A program made the position numbers and the translations under genes. A stretch of 55,536 bases of DNA from CAIQJJ01 sp964606085 (GTDB taxonomy: Bacteria > Chloroflexota > Anaerolineae > Anaerolineales > UBA4823), in NCBI GenBank assembly GCA_964606085.1, contig CAZSFD010000027.1:1-55536 (forward strand), read 5' to 3'. Of this stretch, positions 1 to 8,486 are shown piece by piece (position 1 is the first letter of the stretch; each line of letters begins with the position of its first letter). A model generated the notes under the pieces. The model made no database searches and was not told the DNA's origin. It was given only the letters and a program-made list of their open reading frames with translations.

Positions 1-44
1 TGCGGGCTTGGCTCCAGGTTTTGGGTGATTCGCTGCGTTTCCAG
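1..44 (-). CDS. Possible 5' end of a leftward gene leaving the window
   Basis: On the minus strand a GGAGG (51-55) lies six bases before a CTG at 44-42 that opens a frame reading (L)ETQRITQNLEPSP to the window edge. An extended -10 promoter on the same strand lies about 70 bases upstream. Only 14 codons are visible, so the product cannot be named. A CTG start would be unusual; the true start could also be a later codon outside the window. Confidence 0.3.
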   Translation of the reverse strand, partial: METQRITQNLEPSP

Positions 45-111
45 AGTTTTCCTCCACTGAAAATAAAGGCTCGTGATGGTAAATTTTTTGCAAAGCCTTA
101 ATAATTTCTAA

Positions 112-138
112 ATTATAGCATAGCAATCCAACTCGCAA
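112..138 (-). promoter_or_regulatory. Extended -10 promoter, leftward
   Basis: The minus strand reads TTGCGA (138-133), 15 bases, then TGC-TATAAT (-10 at 117-112). The TGn extension can make up for the short spacing. It would drive the leftward gene beginning near 44. Confidence 0.4.
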
Positions 139-241
139 AACTTCTGCAATAGGGTTAGGATGTGTGCGTTGGGCAAGAAGTGTTAAAATGTCGTCAGGAT
201 GCCTGTCAAAGGCCAGGTTTTACCGCTCGAGGAGTATGAAT

Positions 242-2392
242 ATGCTGAAACCCTTAACCTTTACGCCGCAGGTCTATACCATTGACGGCCAACCGGCCTA
301 CCTGTATTCTGGCGAATTTCACTATTTTCGTGTGCCGAAGGCCGAATGGCGCCGCCGGATGCGCCTGTTCAAAGAAGCGGGGGGCAATGTCGTGGCAACG
401 TATATCCCCTGGCTGCTGCATGAACCGCAGGAAGGTCATTTTGCCTGGGGCAACGTGGCTGAGTACCTCGACCTCGAAGGCTTTTTGGAGATGGCTTACG
501 CGGAGGGCCTGTATGTGATCGCCCGCCCTGGGCCTTACCAGTATTCTGAACTGGTTTATGATGGCCTGCCCGGCTGGTTGTGTGACGAATATCCTGACCT
601 GTTGGCGCGTAACCGCCAGGGCGAAATTTTCCGCAAGTCGTCGGTTTCCTATATTCACCCGCTGTTTTGGGAAAAGGTGCGCCGTTGGTATGACGTGGTT
701 TGCCCCATCCTGGCGCGCCATACCCTTTCACGCGGCGGCGCGATAGCTTTTGTGCAATTTGACAATGAGCTGGTGGGCATTCACGAATGGTTCGGTTCGC
801 TCGATTACAACCCGACCAGTATGGGGTTTGGCGACCCGGCAGGGCGTTACCCTTGCTGGCTGAAATTGCGCTACCTCGACCTGGCTGCTCTGAATGCCCA
901 TTATGCTACCCACTACGCTGCCTTTGCCGATGTCGAACCGCCGGCAGGCAGTGATGTGGATGTATTTTCGCTGCGCCGGCGCAAAGATTATTTTCACTTT
1001 TACCTCGACACCGTGGCCGAATATGCCCAATTTCTGGTGGCGCAGCTCCGCCAGCATGGGGTGGATACGCCGCTTGTCCATAATGCCGCCAACCCGGGCA
1101 TGAACGCCTATTTTCTCGAAACCGCTGCTGCGCTGGGCGAAACCTTTTTGCTCGGTTCTGACCACTATTACAACCTGGATCAGACCTGGCCGCAAAATCA
1201 CCCCACGCCGCAATATGCGGTGCGGGTATTGGTTTCGCTGGAGATGCTGCGCCTGATGGGCTATCCGCCGACCGTTTTTGAACTGCCCGGCGGAAGCTGC
1301 TCGAACTGGCCGCCCATTTTGCCCTCCGATGCGCTGGCGTGTTATCTCACCAACCTGGCCTTTGGCATGAAGGGCCACAATTATTACATTTTTACCGGCG
1401 GCCCCAACCCGCCCGGCGCAGGCACGCATACAGACATCTATGACTATGACGCCGGGATTGCCGCCGATGGCGAGGTTCGCCCGCTGTACGCCGCCCAGCA
1501 AGCCTTCGGGCAGGCCATTGCCCAGCGCCCCTGGCTGCTGGAAGCTACCCGTCAGACTGATTTTCGTGTCGCCTTAGACCTGGAGTATGCCCGCACCGAA
1601 CATTACTGGACGCACCGCAGCGACCTTTCGCCTTCGCCGCGTGAAGCCTGGGATTTGCTGCGCGCTGGCCCTTTGACCACCGCACTGTGCGCCGGGCTTT
1701 CGCCAGAGATGGTGCACCTCGATGGGCCTATTCCCCAATGTGCAGCACCCTTGTTGGTCGTGTGTTCATCAAGCATGGCTGCCGCCAAACAGCAGGTCCT
1801 GGTAGATTACCTCGCCGCGGGCGGCAAGGCGCTGATTTTGCCGGTGCTGCCCTGGCTGGATGACGATTTGATCCCCTGCACGATCCTTTCCGATTATTTG
1901 CAGCGCCCTTCATTTGCCCTGGCTGCACAAGATGTTTATCGCCCAAGCCTGGGGGGTGTTACCAATGTGCGCGGCACGGTGACGGCTTTTTGGCAAGAAC
2001 TGCCGCCTGACGCCGAAGTTGTGGGCGTGGATGAGAAAAGCGGGCAGGTGATCGCCTGGAAGGGGCTGACCGAGGGCGGGGGCGAGGTCATTGTGGCGGG
2101 GTTTTCCTGGCTTCATGCCATGCGTGAGCATGAACAGATGTTGACCGGCCTGCTCAAGCAACTGGGTTTGCAGCCCATTGTGCATGCTTCCAACCCCAAT
2201 GTGTGGGTCACTTGTTGGCAGGCTGAAAACCGGCTGACGCTCTTTTTGCTCAATTTATTGACCTCGGCATTGGAGACATCCGTTTCGGTGCGTTTGCCCG
2301 ATGGCCGCGATGTGGATGCTGGCAGTCACACGCTGGAAGCCGTATCGGTGAAGATTGTGGATATTTCGTTCGCCACGCAGGTCGCCAAATAA
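242..2392 (+). CDS. Beta-galactosidase, glycoside hydrolase family 35-like
   Basis: Likely hydrolyses terminal beta-galactosides. The N-terminal TIM-barrel region shows the GH35 hallmarks: GEFHYFRVPKAEWRRRMRLF near residue 20, then VATYIPWLLHEPQEG and the YVIARPGPYQYSE strand. The clan GH-A acid/base is read as Glu176 in QFDNE (family usually ENE), and the nucleophile as about Glu347 in VFELPGG. The C-terminal half holds the smaller beta domains. I chose ATG 242 because GAGGAG (229-234) sits seven bases upstream; the longer frame back to 164 has no ribosome site and ATG 236 is too close to it. No signal peptide is evident, so a cytoplasmic enzyme acting on imported sugars is likely. Its only strand neighbours are the transferred R-M genes. 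Confidence 0.8.
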   Translation: MLKPLTFTPQVYTIDGQPAYLYSGEFHYFRVPKAEWRRRMRLFKEAGGNVVATYIPWLLHEPQEGHFAWGNVAEYLDLEGFLEMAYAEGLYVIARPGPYQYSELVYDGLPGWLCDEYPDLLARNRQGEIFRKSSVSYIHPLFWEKVRRWYDVVCPILARHTLSRGGAIAFVQFDNELVGIHEWFGSLDYNPTSMGFGDPAGRYPCWLKLRYLDLAALNAHYATHYAAFADVEPPAGSDVDVFSLRRRKDYFHFYLDTVAEYAQFLVAQLRQHGVDTPLVHNAANPGMNAYFLETAAALGETFLLGSDHYYNLDQTWPQNHPTPQYAVRVLVSLEMLRLMGYPPTVFELPGGSCSNWPPILPSDALACYLTNLAFGMKGHNYYIFTGGPNPPGAGTHTDIYDYDAGIAADGEVRPLYAAQQAFGQAIAQRPWLLEATRQTDFRVALDLEYARTEHYWTHRSDLSPSPREAWDLLRAGPLTTALCAGLSPEMVHLDGPIPQCAAPLLVVCSSSMAAAKQQVLVDYLAAGGKALILPVLPWLDDDLIPCTILSDYLQRPSFALAAQDVYRPSLGGVTNVRGTVTAFWQELPPDAEVVGVDEKSGQVIAWKGLTEGGGEVIVAGFSWLHAMREHEQMLTGLLKQLGLQPIVHASNPNVWVTCWQAENRLTLFLLNLLTSALETSVSVRLPDGRDVDAGSHTLEAVSVKIVDISFATQVAK

Positions 2393-2486
2393 GTTTTTGC
2401 CTGGATGCAAATGATCCGGTCAATGTTGTTCATCTGGCGAAGAAACGGATACAGTCAACTGCCATTGCGAGGTAAAGGAAGACGAT

Positions 2487-3467
2487 ATGGTCAATAAATC
2501 GCATTTCAATAGTGGACACATGGCAATGAACCAATTGAGAAAGAATGGGACTTTGCATAGTTCAACGATCACAGGAATCGCAACGCCATATACGGTTCAT
2601 GGTGTCTTTATTCAAGATGCAGTTGACTTTTTGAAGACATTACCGAGTTCCTCAGTCCAATTAATTCTGATAGACCCGCCTTATAATCTTGACTTAGACA
2701 ACTGGGATAGTTTTCATAACTATATTGATTGGGCAAAAGGGTGGTTGGATCAAATCTGTCGTGTGTTATCTGACTCAGGCAACTGTGTCATTTTTGGGGG
2801 CTTTCAATATCAAGATTTGAAAAAGGGAGATCTCCTTGAAATCCTTCACTATACTCGCCATAAAACAACTTTACGATTTGTCAATCTTGTCATTTGGTAT
2901 TACAAGAACGGCATGAGCGCTCATCGCTTTTTTGCCAACAGACATGAAGAGGCCGTATGGCTTTCCAAAACGAATAAATATTATTTCGACTTGGACTCTG
3001 TCAGGGTGCCATTTGATGATGCGACAAAAGAATTGTACAAAAAGGACAAGCGTCTCAATCCTGAAAGTATTGACAAGGGGAAAAACCCCACAAATGTTTG
3101 GGAAATCGGGAGACTAAATGGCAATTCGACAGAAAGGGTTGGTCATCTAACGCAAAAGCCAGTCGAACTTATTCGGCGTTTTGTTAAAGCCCTGTCATTT
3201 GAAGGTTCGATAGTGCTTGATTTTTTTGCTGGTTCTGGAACAACAGGGCGTGTTTGCATAGAAGAGCGACGGCATTCACTCTTGGTCGATTCAGATAATA
3301 AACTGTATGGTTATTTAGACAAACACATTAATCAGATATCGAATTTGTTTCTACCCGAATATCGTCTGATGAAAGACACGAACATTGATACCGTACTTGA
3401 AGAAATTGCTTTCGTGAATGAACAACTTCCGCAAAATTCTCCTGACAAGGATCATTGCCATGAGTAA
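2487..3467 (+). CDS. Adenine-N6 DNA methyltransferase, M.RsrI type
   Basis: Modification partner of the adjacent EcoRI-type nuclease, expected to methylate GAATTC. The catalytic motif DPPYN is at residues 63-67 and the AdoMet motif VLDFFAGSGTTGR near residue 250, the order seen in beta-class enzymes. From memory it matches M.RsrI along its length, including NGMSAHRFFANRHEE, KDKRLNPES and NPTNVW. The start MVNKSHFNSGH lines up with the start of M.RsrI and has GGAAG upstream. The stop overlaps the nuclease start by eight bases (ATGAGTAA), so the pair is translationally coupled. Base composition is much more AT-rich than the flanking genes, which points to horizontal transfer. Confidence 0.88.
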   Translation: MVNKSHFNSGHMAMNQLRKNGTLHSSTITGIATPYTVHGVFIQDAVDFLKTLPSSSVQLILIDPPYNLDLDNWDSFHNYIDWAKGWLDQICRVLSDSGNCVIFGGFQYQDLKKGDLLEILHYTRHKTTLRFVNLVIWYYKNGMSAHRFFANRHEEAVWLSKTNKYYFDLDSVRVPFDDATKELYKKDKRLNPESIDKGKNPTNVWEIGRLNGNSTERVGHLTQKPVELIRRFVKALSFEGSIVLDFFAGSGTTGRVCIEERRHSLLVDSDNKLYGYLDKHINQISNLFLPEYRLMKDTNIDTVLEEIAFVNEQLPQNSPDKDHCHE

Positions 3468-4263
3468 AGGACAAGCAAGGCGGTTAACCAAGCAGCACAT
3501 ATCCTCAGGAGGCGCAAGCGGCATCTTTGGCAAACAGGCCCAGGTACATGATAAGTTTGTTGGTCGTGCAAGTTTGAGGGTATTTGAAGAACTTAAGCAA
3601 GAATATCCGAGGTACCAATTCAGATTCAGGCAAGCGATCAGCAAACAGGAAATAAATGAGAAGCTAAACTCAATTGACAAGCGATTGGGAAAAACGCTCT
3701 TCGTCAAAGAGTCGAAAATCAAACCCGATGGAGGGCTGATTGAGGTTCAGGACAAAGATGGAAAGTGGAGGGTAGTGTTAGTTAGCGAAGCAAAATTTCA
3801 GGGAAAAGATGCTGAAAACATTAAGGCAGGAATACTTGTCGGGAAGAACAAAGATCAAGAGTTAATGGTAGCAGGAAACGCTATTGAAAGAGTGTACAAG
3901 AACATTAGTGAAATCAGGAACTTCATGCTCGACGAATATCATTTCCCGTACGTAGTATTCTTGCAAGGCTCGAATTTTGCAACCAAAACAGTTCAGGTAT
4001 TTAAACCCGACGGTTCTTTCGTAGAAATTAAACATGACTCAGGTGCAATGAACAGAATTGACAGAGTGACGGCAGCGAATTATTGTATGCAAATTAATTG
4101 TAATTACTGCAAGAATATGTTTATAGGGCATAAGAATTCGTCCATCATGCTTCAAGCTGCTTCCATATACGCCAGGTGCGAACCCTGGCAAGAGGATGAA
4201 ATGTGGAAGATCATGATGGATATTGCAAATACGTCCATCGGCATATTAAATCAGTTAGGTTAG
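3460..4263 (+). CDS. Type II restriction endonuclease, EcoRI/RsrI family
   Basis: Predicted to cut GAATTC. It is recognisable along its length as an EcoRI relative: the N-terminal RRLTKQH segment, KIKPDGGLIEV, VVLVSEAKFQGKD, LMVAGNAIERVYKNISEI, the HFPYVVFLQGSNF strand and the C-terminal KSIMLQAASIY helix. The EcoRI catalytic triad D91/E111/K113 corresponds here to Asp90, Glu110 and Lys112, all present. ATG 3460 follows AAGGA by eight bases; a 14-codon upstream extension inside the methylase gene is unlikely to be used. Length (267 aa) is close to EcoRI (277). It is AT-rich like its methylase. A GAATTC lies within the gene at 4134-4139, so the methylase must be active in a cell that makes this enzyme. 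Confidence 0.9.
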   Translation: MSKGQARRLTKQHISSGGASGIFGKQAQVHDKFVGRASLRVFEELKQEYPRYQFRFRQAISKQEINEKLNSIDKRLGKTLFVKESKIKPDGGLIEVQDKDGKWRVVLVSEAKFQGKDAENIKAGILVGKNKDQELMVAGNAIERVYKNISEIRNFMLDEYHFPYVVFLQGSNFATKTVQVFKPDGSFVEIKHDSGAMNRIDRVTAANYCMQINCNYCKNMFIGHKNSSIMLQAASIYARCEPWQEDEMWKIMMDIANTSIGILNQLG

Positions 4264-4341
4264 CGTATAAGAGAATGTATGAACCAATGACTATCGGACA
4301 GGCTGAATGGAAAGAATATCGTTGTCCACCGACATATTTTT

Positions 4342-5088
4342 ATGGAGAAAATGCTAGTGTCACCGCAAACGACTGTGGTCATTCCCACCTTGAACGAACG
4401 GGAAAATTTGCCGGCCCTGGTCAACACCCTTCTTGCCCTGGGCATTGAAAATTTGCAATTGTTGATCGTAGATGATAATTCGCCGGATGGTACGGCGGCT
4501 TTGGTGCAAGAAATGGGCGAGGCGCACCCTGGCAAAATTCACTTGTTGCAGCGCTTCAACCGCCGCGGGCTGGGCAGCGCCTATATTGAAGGCTTTCAGT
4601 GGGCGCTGGCGCACGGCAGCGACTATATCATTCAAATGGATGCCGACTTCTCCCACCCGCCGGACCAACTGCCAGTGATGGTGCGCCTGATGGCCGAGTA
4701 TGATGTGGTGGTGGGTTCACGCTATGTGGCCGGCGGACGCCTGGACGAACGTTGGGGCTGGCATCGCCGGTTTTTGAGCTGGTGGGCCAACTCGGTGTGG
4801 GTGCGCCTGTGGTTGGGGGTCAAGACGCGCGATGCCACAGCGGGTTTCAAATGCTGGCGGGCCACCGCACTGCAACAGATTGACCTGCAAAATGTCCAAT
4901 CCAATGGCTATGGCTTCATGGTCGAAATGTGCTACCTGGCCGAACGGGCCGGTTTGCGCATCTACGAAACCCCCATTTATTTTCGCGAACGTGACCTGGG
5001 AAAGAGTAAAATGTCGCTGCGCGTGCAAATTCATGCTGCCGCACGCGTGATAGAAATCCGCCAGCGCTATCGCAGGAACGCCAGTTAA
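4342..5088 (+). CDS. Polyprenol/dolichol-phosphate mannosyltransferase-like GT2
   Basis: Transfers a sugar, usually mannose from GDP-mannose, to polyprenyl phosphate at the inner membrane face. Family signs: VVIPTLNERENLP at the start, VDDNSPDGTA, NRRGLGSAYIEGFQWAL, the metal-binding DADFSHPP near residue 100, VVGSRYVAGG and the late SNGYGFMVEM. Length (248 aa) fits the single-domain DPM1-like form without membrane helices. Start is ATG 4342, or ATG 4351 three codons later, which has GGAG at a better distance. The 78-base gap after the nuclease gene is where composition returns to the local norm. Confidence 0.85.
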   Translation: MEKMLVSPQTTVVIPTLNERENLPALVNTLLALGIENLQLLIVDDNSPDGTAALVQEMGEAHPGKIHLLQRFNRRGLGSAYIEGFQWALAHGSDYIIQMDADFSHPPDQLPVMVRLMAEYDVVVGSRYVAGGRLDERWGWHRRFLSWWANSVWVRLWLGVKTRDATAGFKCWRATALQQIDLQNVQSNGYGFMVEMCYLAERAGLRIYETPIYFRERDLGKSKMSLRVQIHAAARVIEIRQRYRRNAS

Positions 5089-5157
5089 ATAGCTGCCTGA
5101 TGAGTAAAATCTCAATAAACTGGGGATGTGCAACGCACTTGGGTATCAACCGAATAA

Positions 5158-5301
5158 TTTCCGGGCCAAAACCAAGTGAGTTGCACCTTCTCCCCCGTTC
5201 TCTATGCCGCGCTGGGCCAACCAGAGCAAGCTGCTTTTGCCTGCGATAGGGCGCAGCAGTTAGCGCAAGACGGCGCGGCCTTGCTGAACTGTCAAAAGTG
5301 A
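5158..5301 (+). pseudogene. Possible TPR-like C-terminal remnant
   Basis: An open stretch without a credible start ends LYAALGQPEQAAFACDRAQQ and about 14 more residues before TGA 5299-5301. The spacing of Ala, Leu, Gly and Pro resembles one tetratricopeptide helix pair. It lies in the 235-base gap between the glycosyltransferase and the convergent deacetylase. It may be the last piece of a deleted gene or chance. Confidence 0.25.
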
Positions 5302-5326
5302 GCGCCGGCGTTTGTCGGCGCGCTCA
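5299..5326 (-). terminator. Hairpin at the end of the PIG-L deacetylase gene
   Basis: On the minus strand a GC-rich stem (GAGCGCGCCG / CGCCGGCGCTC, slightly imperfect) around ACAAA begins at the stop codon and is followed by ACTTTTG. Confidence 0.45.
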
Positions 5327-6178
5327 GGAGATGTCCTCGAACAGGTCGCGCTCCCGGCCCGGTTGGGGCGGCGGCACGGCGCGCATGAACAGGTCTTTTT
5401 GCCCGCCCAACTGGCGCAGCAGCCAGGCCACCGGGCCGCGACGCGGCGTTCCGCCAAGCTGGCTGGCGTGACAGGCGGAGGCGGCGTCTTTTTTGTCCAG
5501 CACGCTGCGAATGTCAATGGCGGCATGAATGGGGAAATCGCCTTCTTCGACCAGCGCGGCCAGGTCAATATCGCCATTGCGGCCAAACTTGTGCGGGTCG
5601 CGGCCCACCAGACGCATCAGCGTCACGGCAAACTTCAACATGCCTTTGGGGATGATGTGAAAGTAGAGCTTTTGTGGCTGATGGGGCGGGTATTCATCGG
5701 CAAAGGAGGGGTCGGCGGCCAGTTCGAAGGCGCGCCGCGTGGCTTGGTGGATGGCGATGTGATCGGGGTGCTTGTAGCCGCCAATCGGGTCGAAGGTCAG
5801 CACCACCTGGGGGCGAAGCTGACGGATCAGATGCGCTACGGCGGCGGCCACTTCTTCGATGGGCTGGTTGACCAGCGCCTCGGCGTGGGCGTTGTCGGGC
5901 GAGCCGGGCATACCCGAATCGCGGTAGCCGAGGAAATAGACGCCGGCCAGTCCGAGAATGCCAGCCGCACAGCGCAGTTCAGATTCACGCCGGTCGGCCA
6001 CGGAACTGAAGCCATCCAGGCAATCGGCATCGAGCGTGCCAGCTTCGCCGCGCGTGGCGCAGATGAGATGGACGTTTGCCCCGCGCGCCGCGTACAGCGC
6101 CAGGGTGCCGCCCATGCCGAAGGATTCATCATCGGGGTGGGCGAGGACGGAGAGGAGGGTGGGTGTGGATGGGGGCAT
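5324..6178 (-). CDS. PIG-L / LmbE-family deacetylase
   Basis: Zinc-dependent deacetylase of the GlcNAc-PI de-N-acetylase superfamily, which acts on N-acetylglucosamine conjugates or related amides. The N-terminus is LLSVLAHPDDESFGMGGTL, with the AHPDD metal motif. Further on come GYRDSGMPGS and the second metal segment FDPIGGYKHPDHIAIHQAT. Length (284 aa) is normal. The start is uncertain: ATG 6178 places the first strand at the usual distance but has no clear ribosome site, and ATG 6274 is in frame upstream. The frame stays open to 6511 only because it overlaps the preceding gene. It may be cotranscribed with the upstream glycosidase-domain gene (stop at 6309). Confidence 0.82.
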   Translation of the reverse strand: MPPSTPTLLSVLAHPDDESFGMGGTLALYAARGANVHLICATRGEAGTLDADCLDGFSSVADRRESELRCAAGILGLAGVYFLGYRDSGMPGSPDNAHAEALVNQPIEEVAAAVAHLIRQLRPQVVLTFDPIGGYKHPDHIAIHQATRRAFELAADPSFADEYPPHQPQKLYFHIIPKGMLKFAVTLMRLVGRDPHKFGRNGDIDLAALVEEGDFPIHAAIDIRSVLDKKDAASACHASQLGGTPRRGPVAWLLRQLGGQKDLFMRAVPPPQPGRERDLFEDIS

Positions 6179-6308
6179 GGGGGAGATGGAGAAGGGGGGA
6201 GAGGGGTGAGGATGTTGGGGCGACCCTGCATTGCTCGCCAGGGCGTTATCTGGCCCACGTTTGGGGTAGATCATGCGAAAGTCTGCCCTGGCGGGTCGCC
6301 CGTACAGG

Positions 6309-7958
6309 TCAGGGGGAGGGGATGAGGGCATCTTCGACGAGCCAGCCTTCCTGGCCGCTGTCGAGGCGCACTTTCCACCAGAAGTGGCCTTTGGCCTGCA
6401 CGCCGTTGAGCGGGTGGGGCTGGAGGATGCCGGGTGTGAGCGGTTGGATGAGGGCGAGGTTAGCATAGTTTGTGCCTGGCCCCAGGCGCAGGTTAGCGGT
6501 GGTATCCACAACTACGGCCTGGCCTTCGCCCCAGGTCTGGCTGGAGCGCACTTCGGGTTCGACGACGACCATCATCAGGCCGTTGGCGACGCCGCGGTCG
6601 GTGGTGGCGGCTGGCTGCGTGTAGTTGGATGATTGGTGGGACTGAGGGCCATCACCAGCAGGTGGATACGGTTGGTTTTGCGCGGCAGATTGGGGGGCGT
6701 TGCCTTTGAGGATCAGCGGCATGTAGATTTTGCTGACACAGCCGGCGTTGTTGCAAAATGTGTTATTGACCACTTCGCCGTTGATCACCATTGTAGATGA
6801 CCCGCCGCCATCCTGGGTGACGCCGTGGGTGGCGCTGAGTACGTCGCGGGCGAAGATGGATAGCTCGCCAACGGTCATGCCGATGCTGTCAATCAGGTCG
6901 CGGCCATCTACGACGATGAAGTAGACATATTGGTCGTTGTAGACGATGGCGGTGCGGGGTTCGCGGTTACAGTAGCCGCTGCTGCAAGCGTAGGTTTTGA
7001 TCTGGCCGTCTTTGAGAAAATAGTAATCGCCGCCGATGCTGGCGTAGGTTTTCGACCAATCTACATCGGCCAGGGGCGCGTCGCAGTCCCATTCCTGGCG
7101 GGAGGCGATTTCCTGCGAGATGCTGATCGTCGCGCCGGGGGTGACGCGGGCCAGCAGGTCATCGGCGGCATTGCCCGTGGCCGAAAGGACGGCCTGGTCG
7201 AACTGCATTGTCGTCGCGCCCTGGTTGGGGCGAATATCCACAATCGTGCCGGTGAAGGCTTTGGGGGCGGGGTAGATGATGGCCGGCTGGGAAAGCGCCA
7301 CCAGCACTTCGACGCCGCTGCCGTCGGTGGGGGTGTGCATGTCGTATTGTGGGGTGTAGATGATCAACTGGTTGTCGCCGCGTGCCACGTTGATGCCGCT
7401 GATCCATTGGGTGCTGCCATCGGCAAATTGAACGAATTGCTTTTCAGCCGGGTGCACCACACATTCACCGATGAAGGGGGTGCGTGAAAATTTCCAGCCG
7501 AAGCCGGTTCTGCCGCCGTAATCGTTGAAGCGTTTGATGTACCAGCCGCCCTGCACCATGCCATTGAGCGGCAGGCCGCTGCCGGTGAAGTAGTCGCCAT
7601 TGATGGCGACGATCACGTCGCTGCGGGCGCTGCCCCAGGCATCGCTGACCGGCCACTGGCTGAGGGCCTGATCGTAGCGGGCGGCCATGCTGCGCACCGT
7701 CTCCGCGCCGCTGGCCAGGTAGCCCGAGGCGATGCTGCTTTCGAGCGTGACATTGGTGCGGCTGATTTCCATGCGAGCGACGAAGACGTTGTTGGGGTCG
7801 GGCAGGTGATATTGGCGGTAATGAATGCCAGGGGCGATGCTTTGCCAGTTGGGGTCGGTCTCTTCCTGGGCGGGCGGCGCTTCGGGGCGCGCCAGGCCGG
7901 TGATCACCAGCAGCATAAAAACGAGCGAACCAACCAGGAAGAACAACCCGCGTTTCAT
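6309..7958 (-). CDS. Secreted phosphodiester glycosidase (NAGPA) domain protein with C-terminal SH3-like domain
   Basis: The N-terminus MKRGLFFLVGSLVFMLLVITG is a signal peptide or anchor. The central part carries NAGPA-domain signatures: VAINGDYFTGSGLPLNGMVQ (about 110-130), RTAIVYNDQYVYFIVVDGRD, and TQDGGGSSTMVINGEVVN (about 390-410). This fold is known from GlcNAc-1-phosphodiester alpha-N-acetylglucosaminidase and spore-wall proteins. After a linker rich in Gln, Pro and Ser, the last 70 residues (TTANLRLGPGTNYANLALI ... GQEGWLV) are a bacterial SH3 domain, suggesting cell-wall binding. ATG 7958 follows an AT-rich stretch with no clear Shine-Dalgarno. Substrate is unknown; a role in envelope glycan turnover is inference. 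Confidence 0.8.
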   Translation of the reverse strand: MKRGLFFLVGSLVFMLLVITGLARPEAPPAQEETDPNWQSIAPGIHYRQYHLPDPNNVFVARMEISRTNVTLESSIASGYLASGAETVRSMAARYDQALSQWPVSDAWGSARSDVIVAINGDYFTGSGLPLNGMVQGGWYIKRFNDYGGRTGFGWKFSRTPFIGECVVHPAEKQFVQFADGSTQWISGINVARGDNQLIIYTPQYDMHTPTDGSGVEVLVALSQPAIIYPAPKAFTGTIVDIRPNQGATTMQFDQAVLSATGNAADDLLARVTPGATISISQEIASRQEWDCDAPLADVDWSKTYASIGGDYYFLKDGQIKTYACSSGYCNREPRTAIVYNDQYVYFIVVDGRDLIDSIGMTVGELSIFARDVLSATHGVTQDGGGSSTMVINGEVVNNTFCNNAGCVSKIYMPLILKGNAPQSAAQNQPYPPAGDGPQSHQSSNYTQPAATTDRGVANGLMMVVVEPEVRSSQTWGEGQAVVVDTTANLRLGPGTNYANLALIQPLTPGILQPHPLNGVQAKGHFWWKVRLDSGQEGWLVEDALIPSP

Positions 7959-8051
7959 AAAAAAACTATATCATAAGAAAATAAGTTTGCTATGAAAGTG
8001 GCGCGGTGAAGTTCCGCCGCAAATCAAGGCCGTCAGATTAATCAGCAATAG

Positions 8052-8084
8052 AAAACGCCCCGCTTCATCGAAGCGGGGCGTTTT
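8052..8084. terminator. Strong hairpin terminator
   Basis: A perfect 15-bp stem (AAAACGCCCCGCTTC / GAAGCGGGGCGTTTT) with loop ATC sits just after the small membrane protein gene on the minus strand. The A and T ends allow it to work in either direction. Confidence 0.85.
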
Positions 8085-8101
8085 CATCTCAATAAGACAG
8101 G

Positions 8102-8398
8102 TCACAATCCCGGCGGGATTGTTCCCTCGAAGTTGACCGCGCTGGTTTTCGGCTTACGCAAGGTGACGGCGGCCACCACGATGGGGATAGCCACGAAGAT
8201 CACCCCAATGCACATGCTGGCGATGCCAAAGCCAATGGCCGCGGCCGGGTCACTGCTGCCCGCCATGTCAATTTTAGCGCCAGGGATCATGCCGACAATG
8301 GCGAACATGGCCCCTGAGCAAAGGCCCATCAGCCCCGGGCAGCCGCACAGCAGCACCGTGGCGATGGTAGCGATGATGCCGACAGTTCTCTTTTCCAT
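8102..8398 (-). CDS. Small membrane protein of unknown function
   Basis: 98 residues with two hydrophobic stretches: about 7-40 (GIIATIATVLLCGCPGLMGL and on) and about 55-80 (IGFGIASMCIGVIFVAIPIV). A short polar tail follows. It is preceded by a good AAGGAG eight bases before ATG 8398 and followed by a strong terminator, so it is a real gene. The double-Cys CGCPG segment in the first helix does not form a clear lipobox. It lies downstream of pheT on the same strand and could be read from the phe operon, but no functional link is evident. Confidence 0.7.
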   Translation of the reverse strand: MEKRTVGIIATIATVLLCGCPGLMGLCSGAMFAIVGMIPGAKIDMAGSSDPAAAIGFGIASMCIGVIFVAIPIVVAAVTLRKPKTSAVNFEGTIPPGL

Positions 8399-8486
8399 AA
8401 TCTACACTCCTTGTTTTGAACGATTGGGTGAACAGGCACGCGCTGATCTTACCGAGAATTGGCGCGCCTGTCCACCTTCCAGGTGT

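Noticed and set aside
5312..6325. 337-codon plus-strand frame opposite the PIG-L gene
   Set aside because: It is the antisense of a clearly conserved gene and shows no protein family signature.
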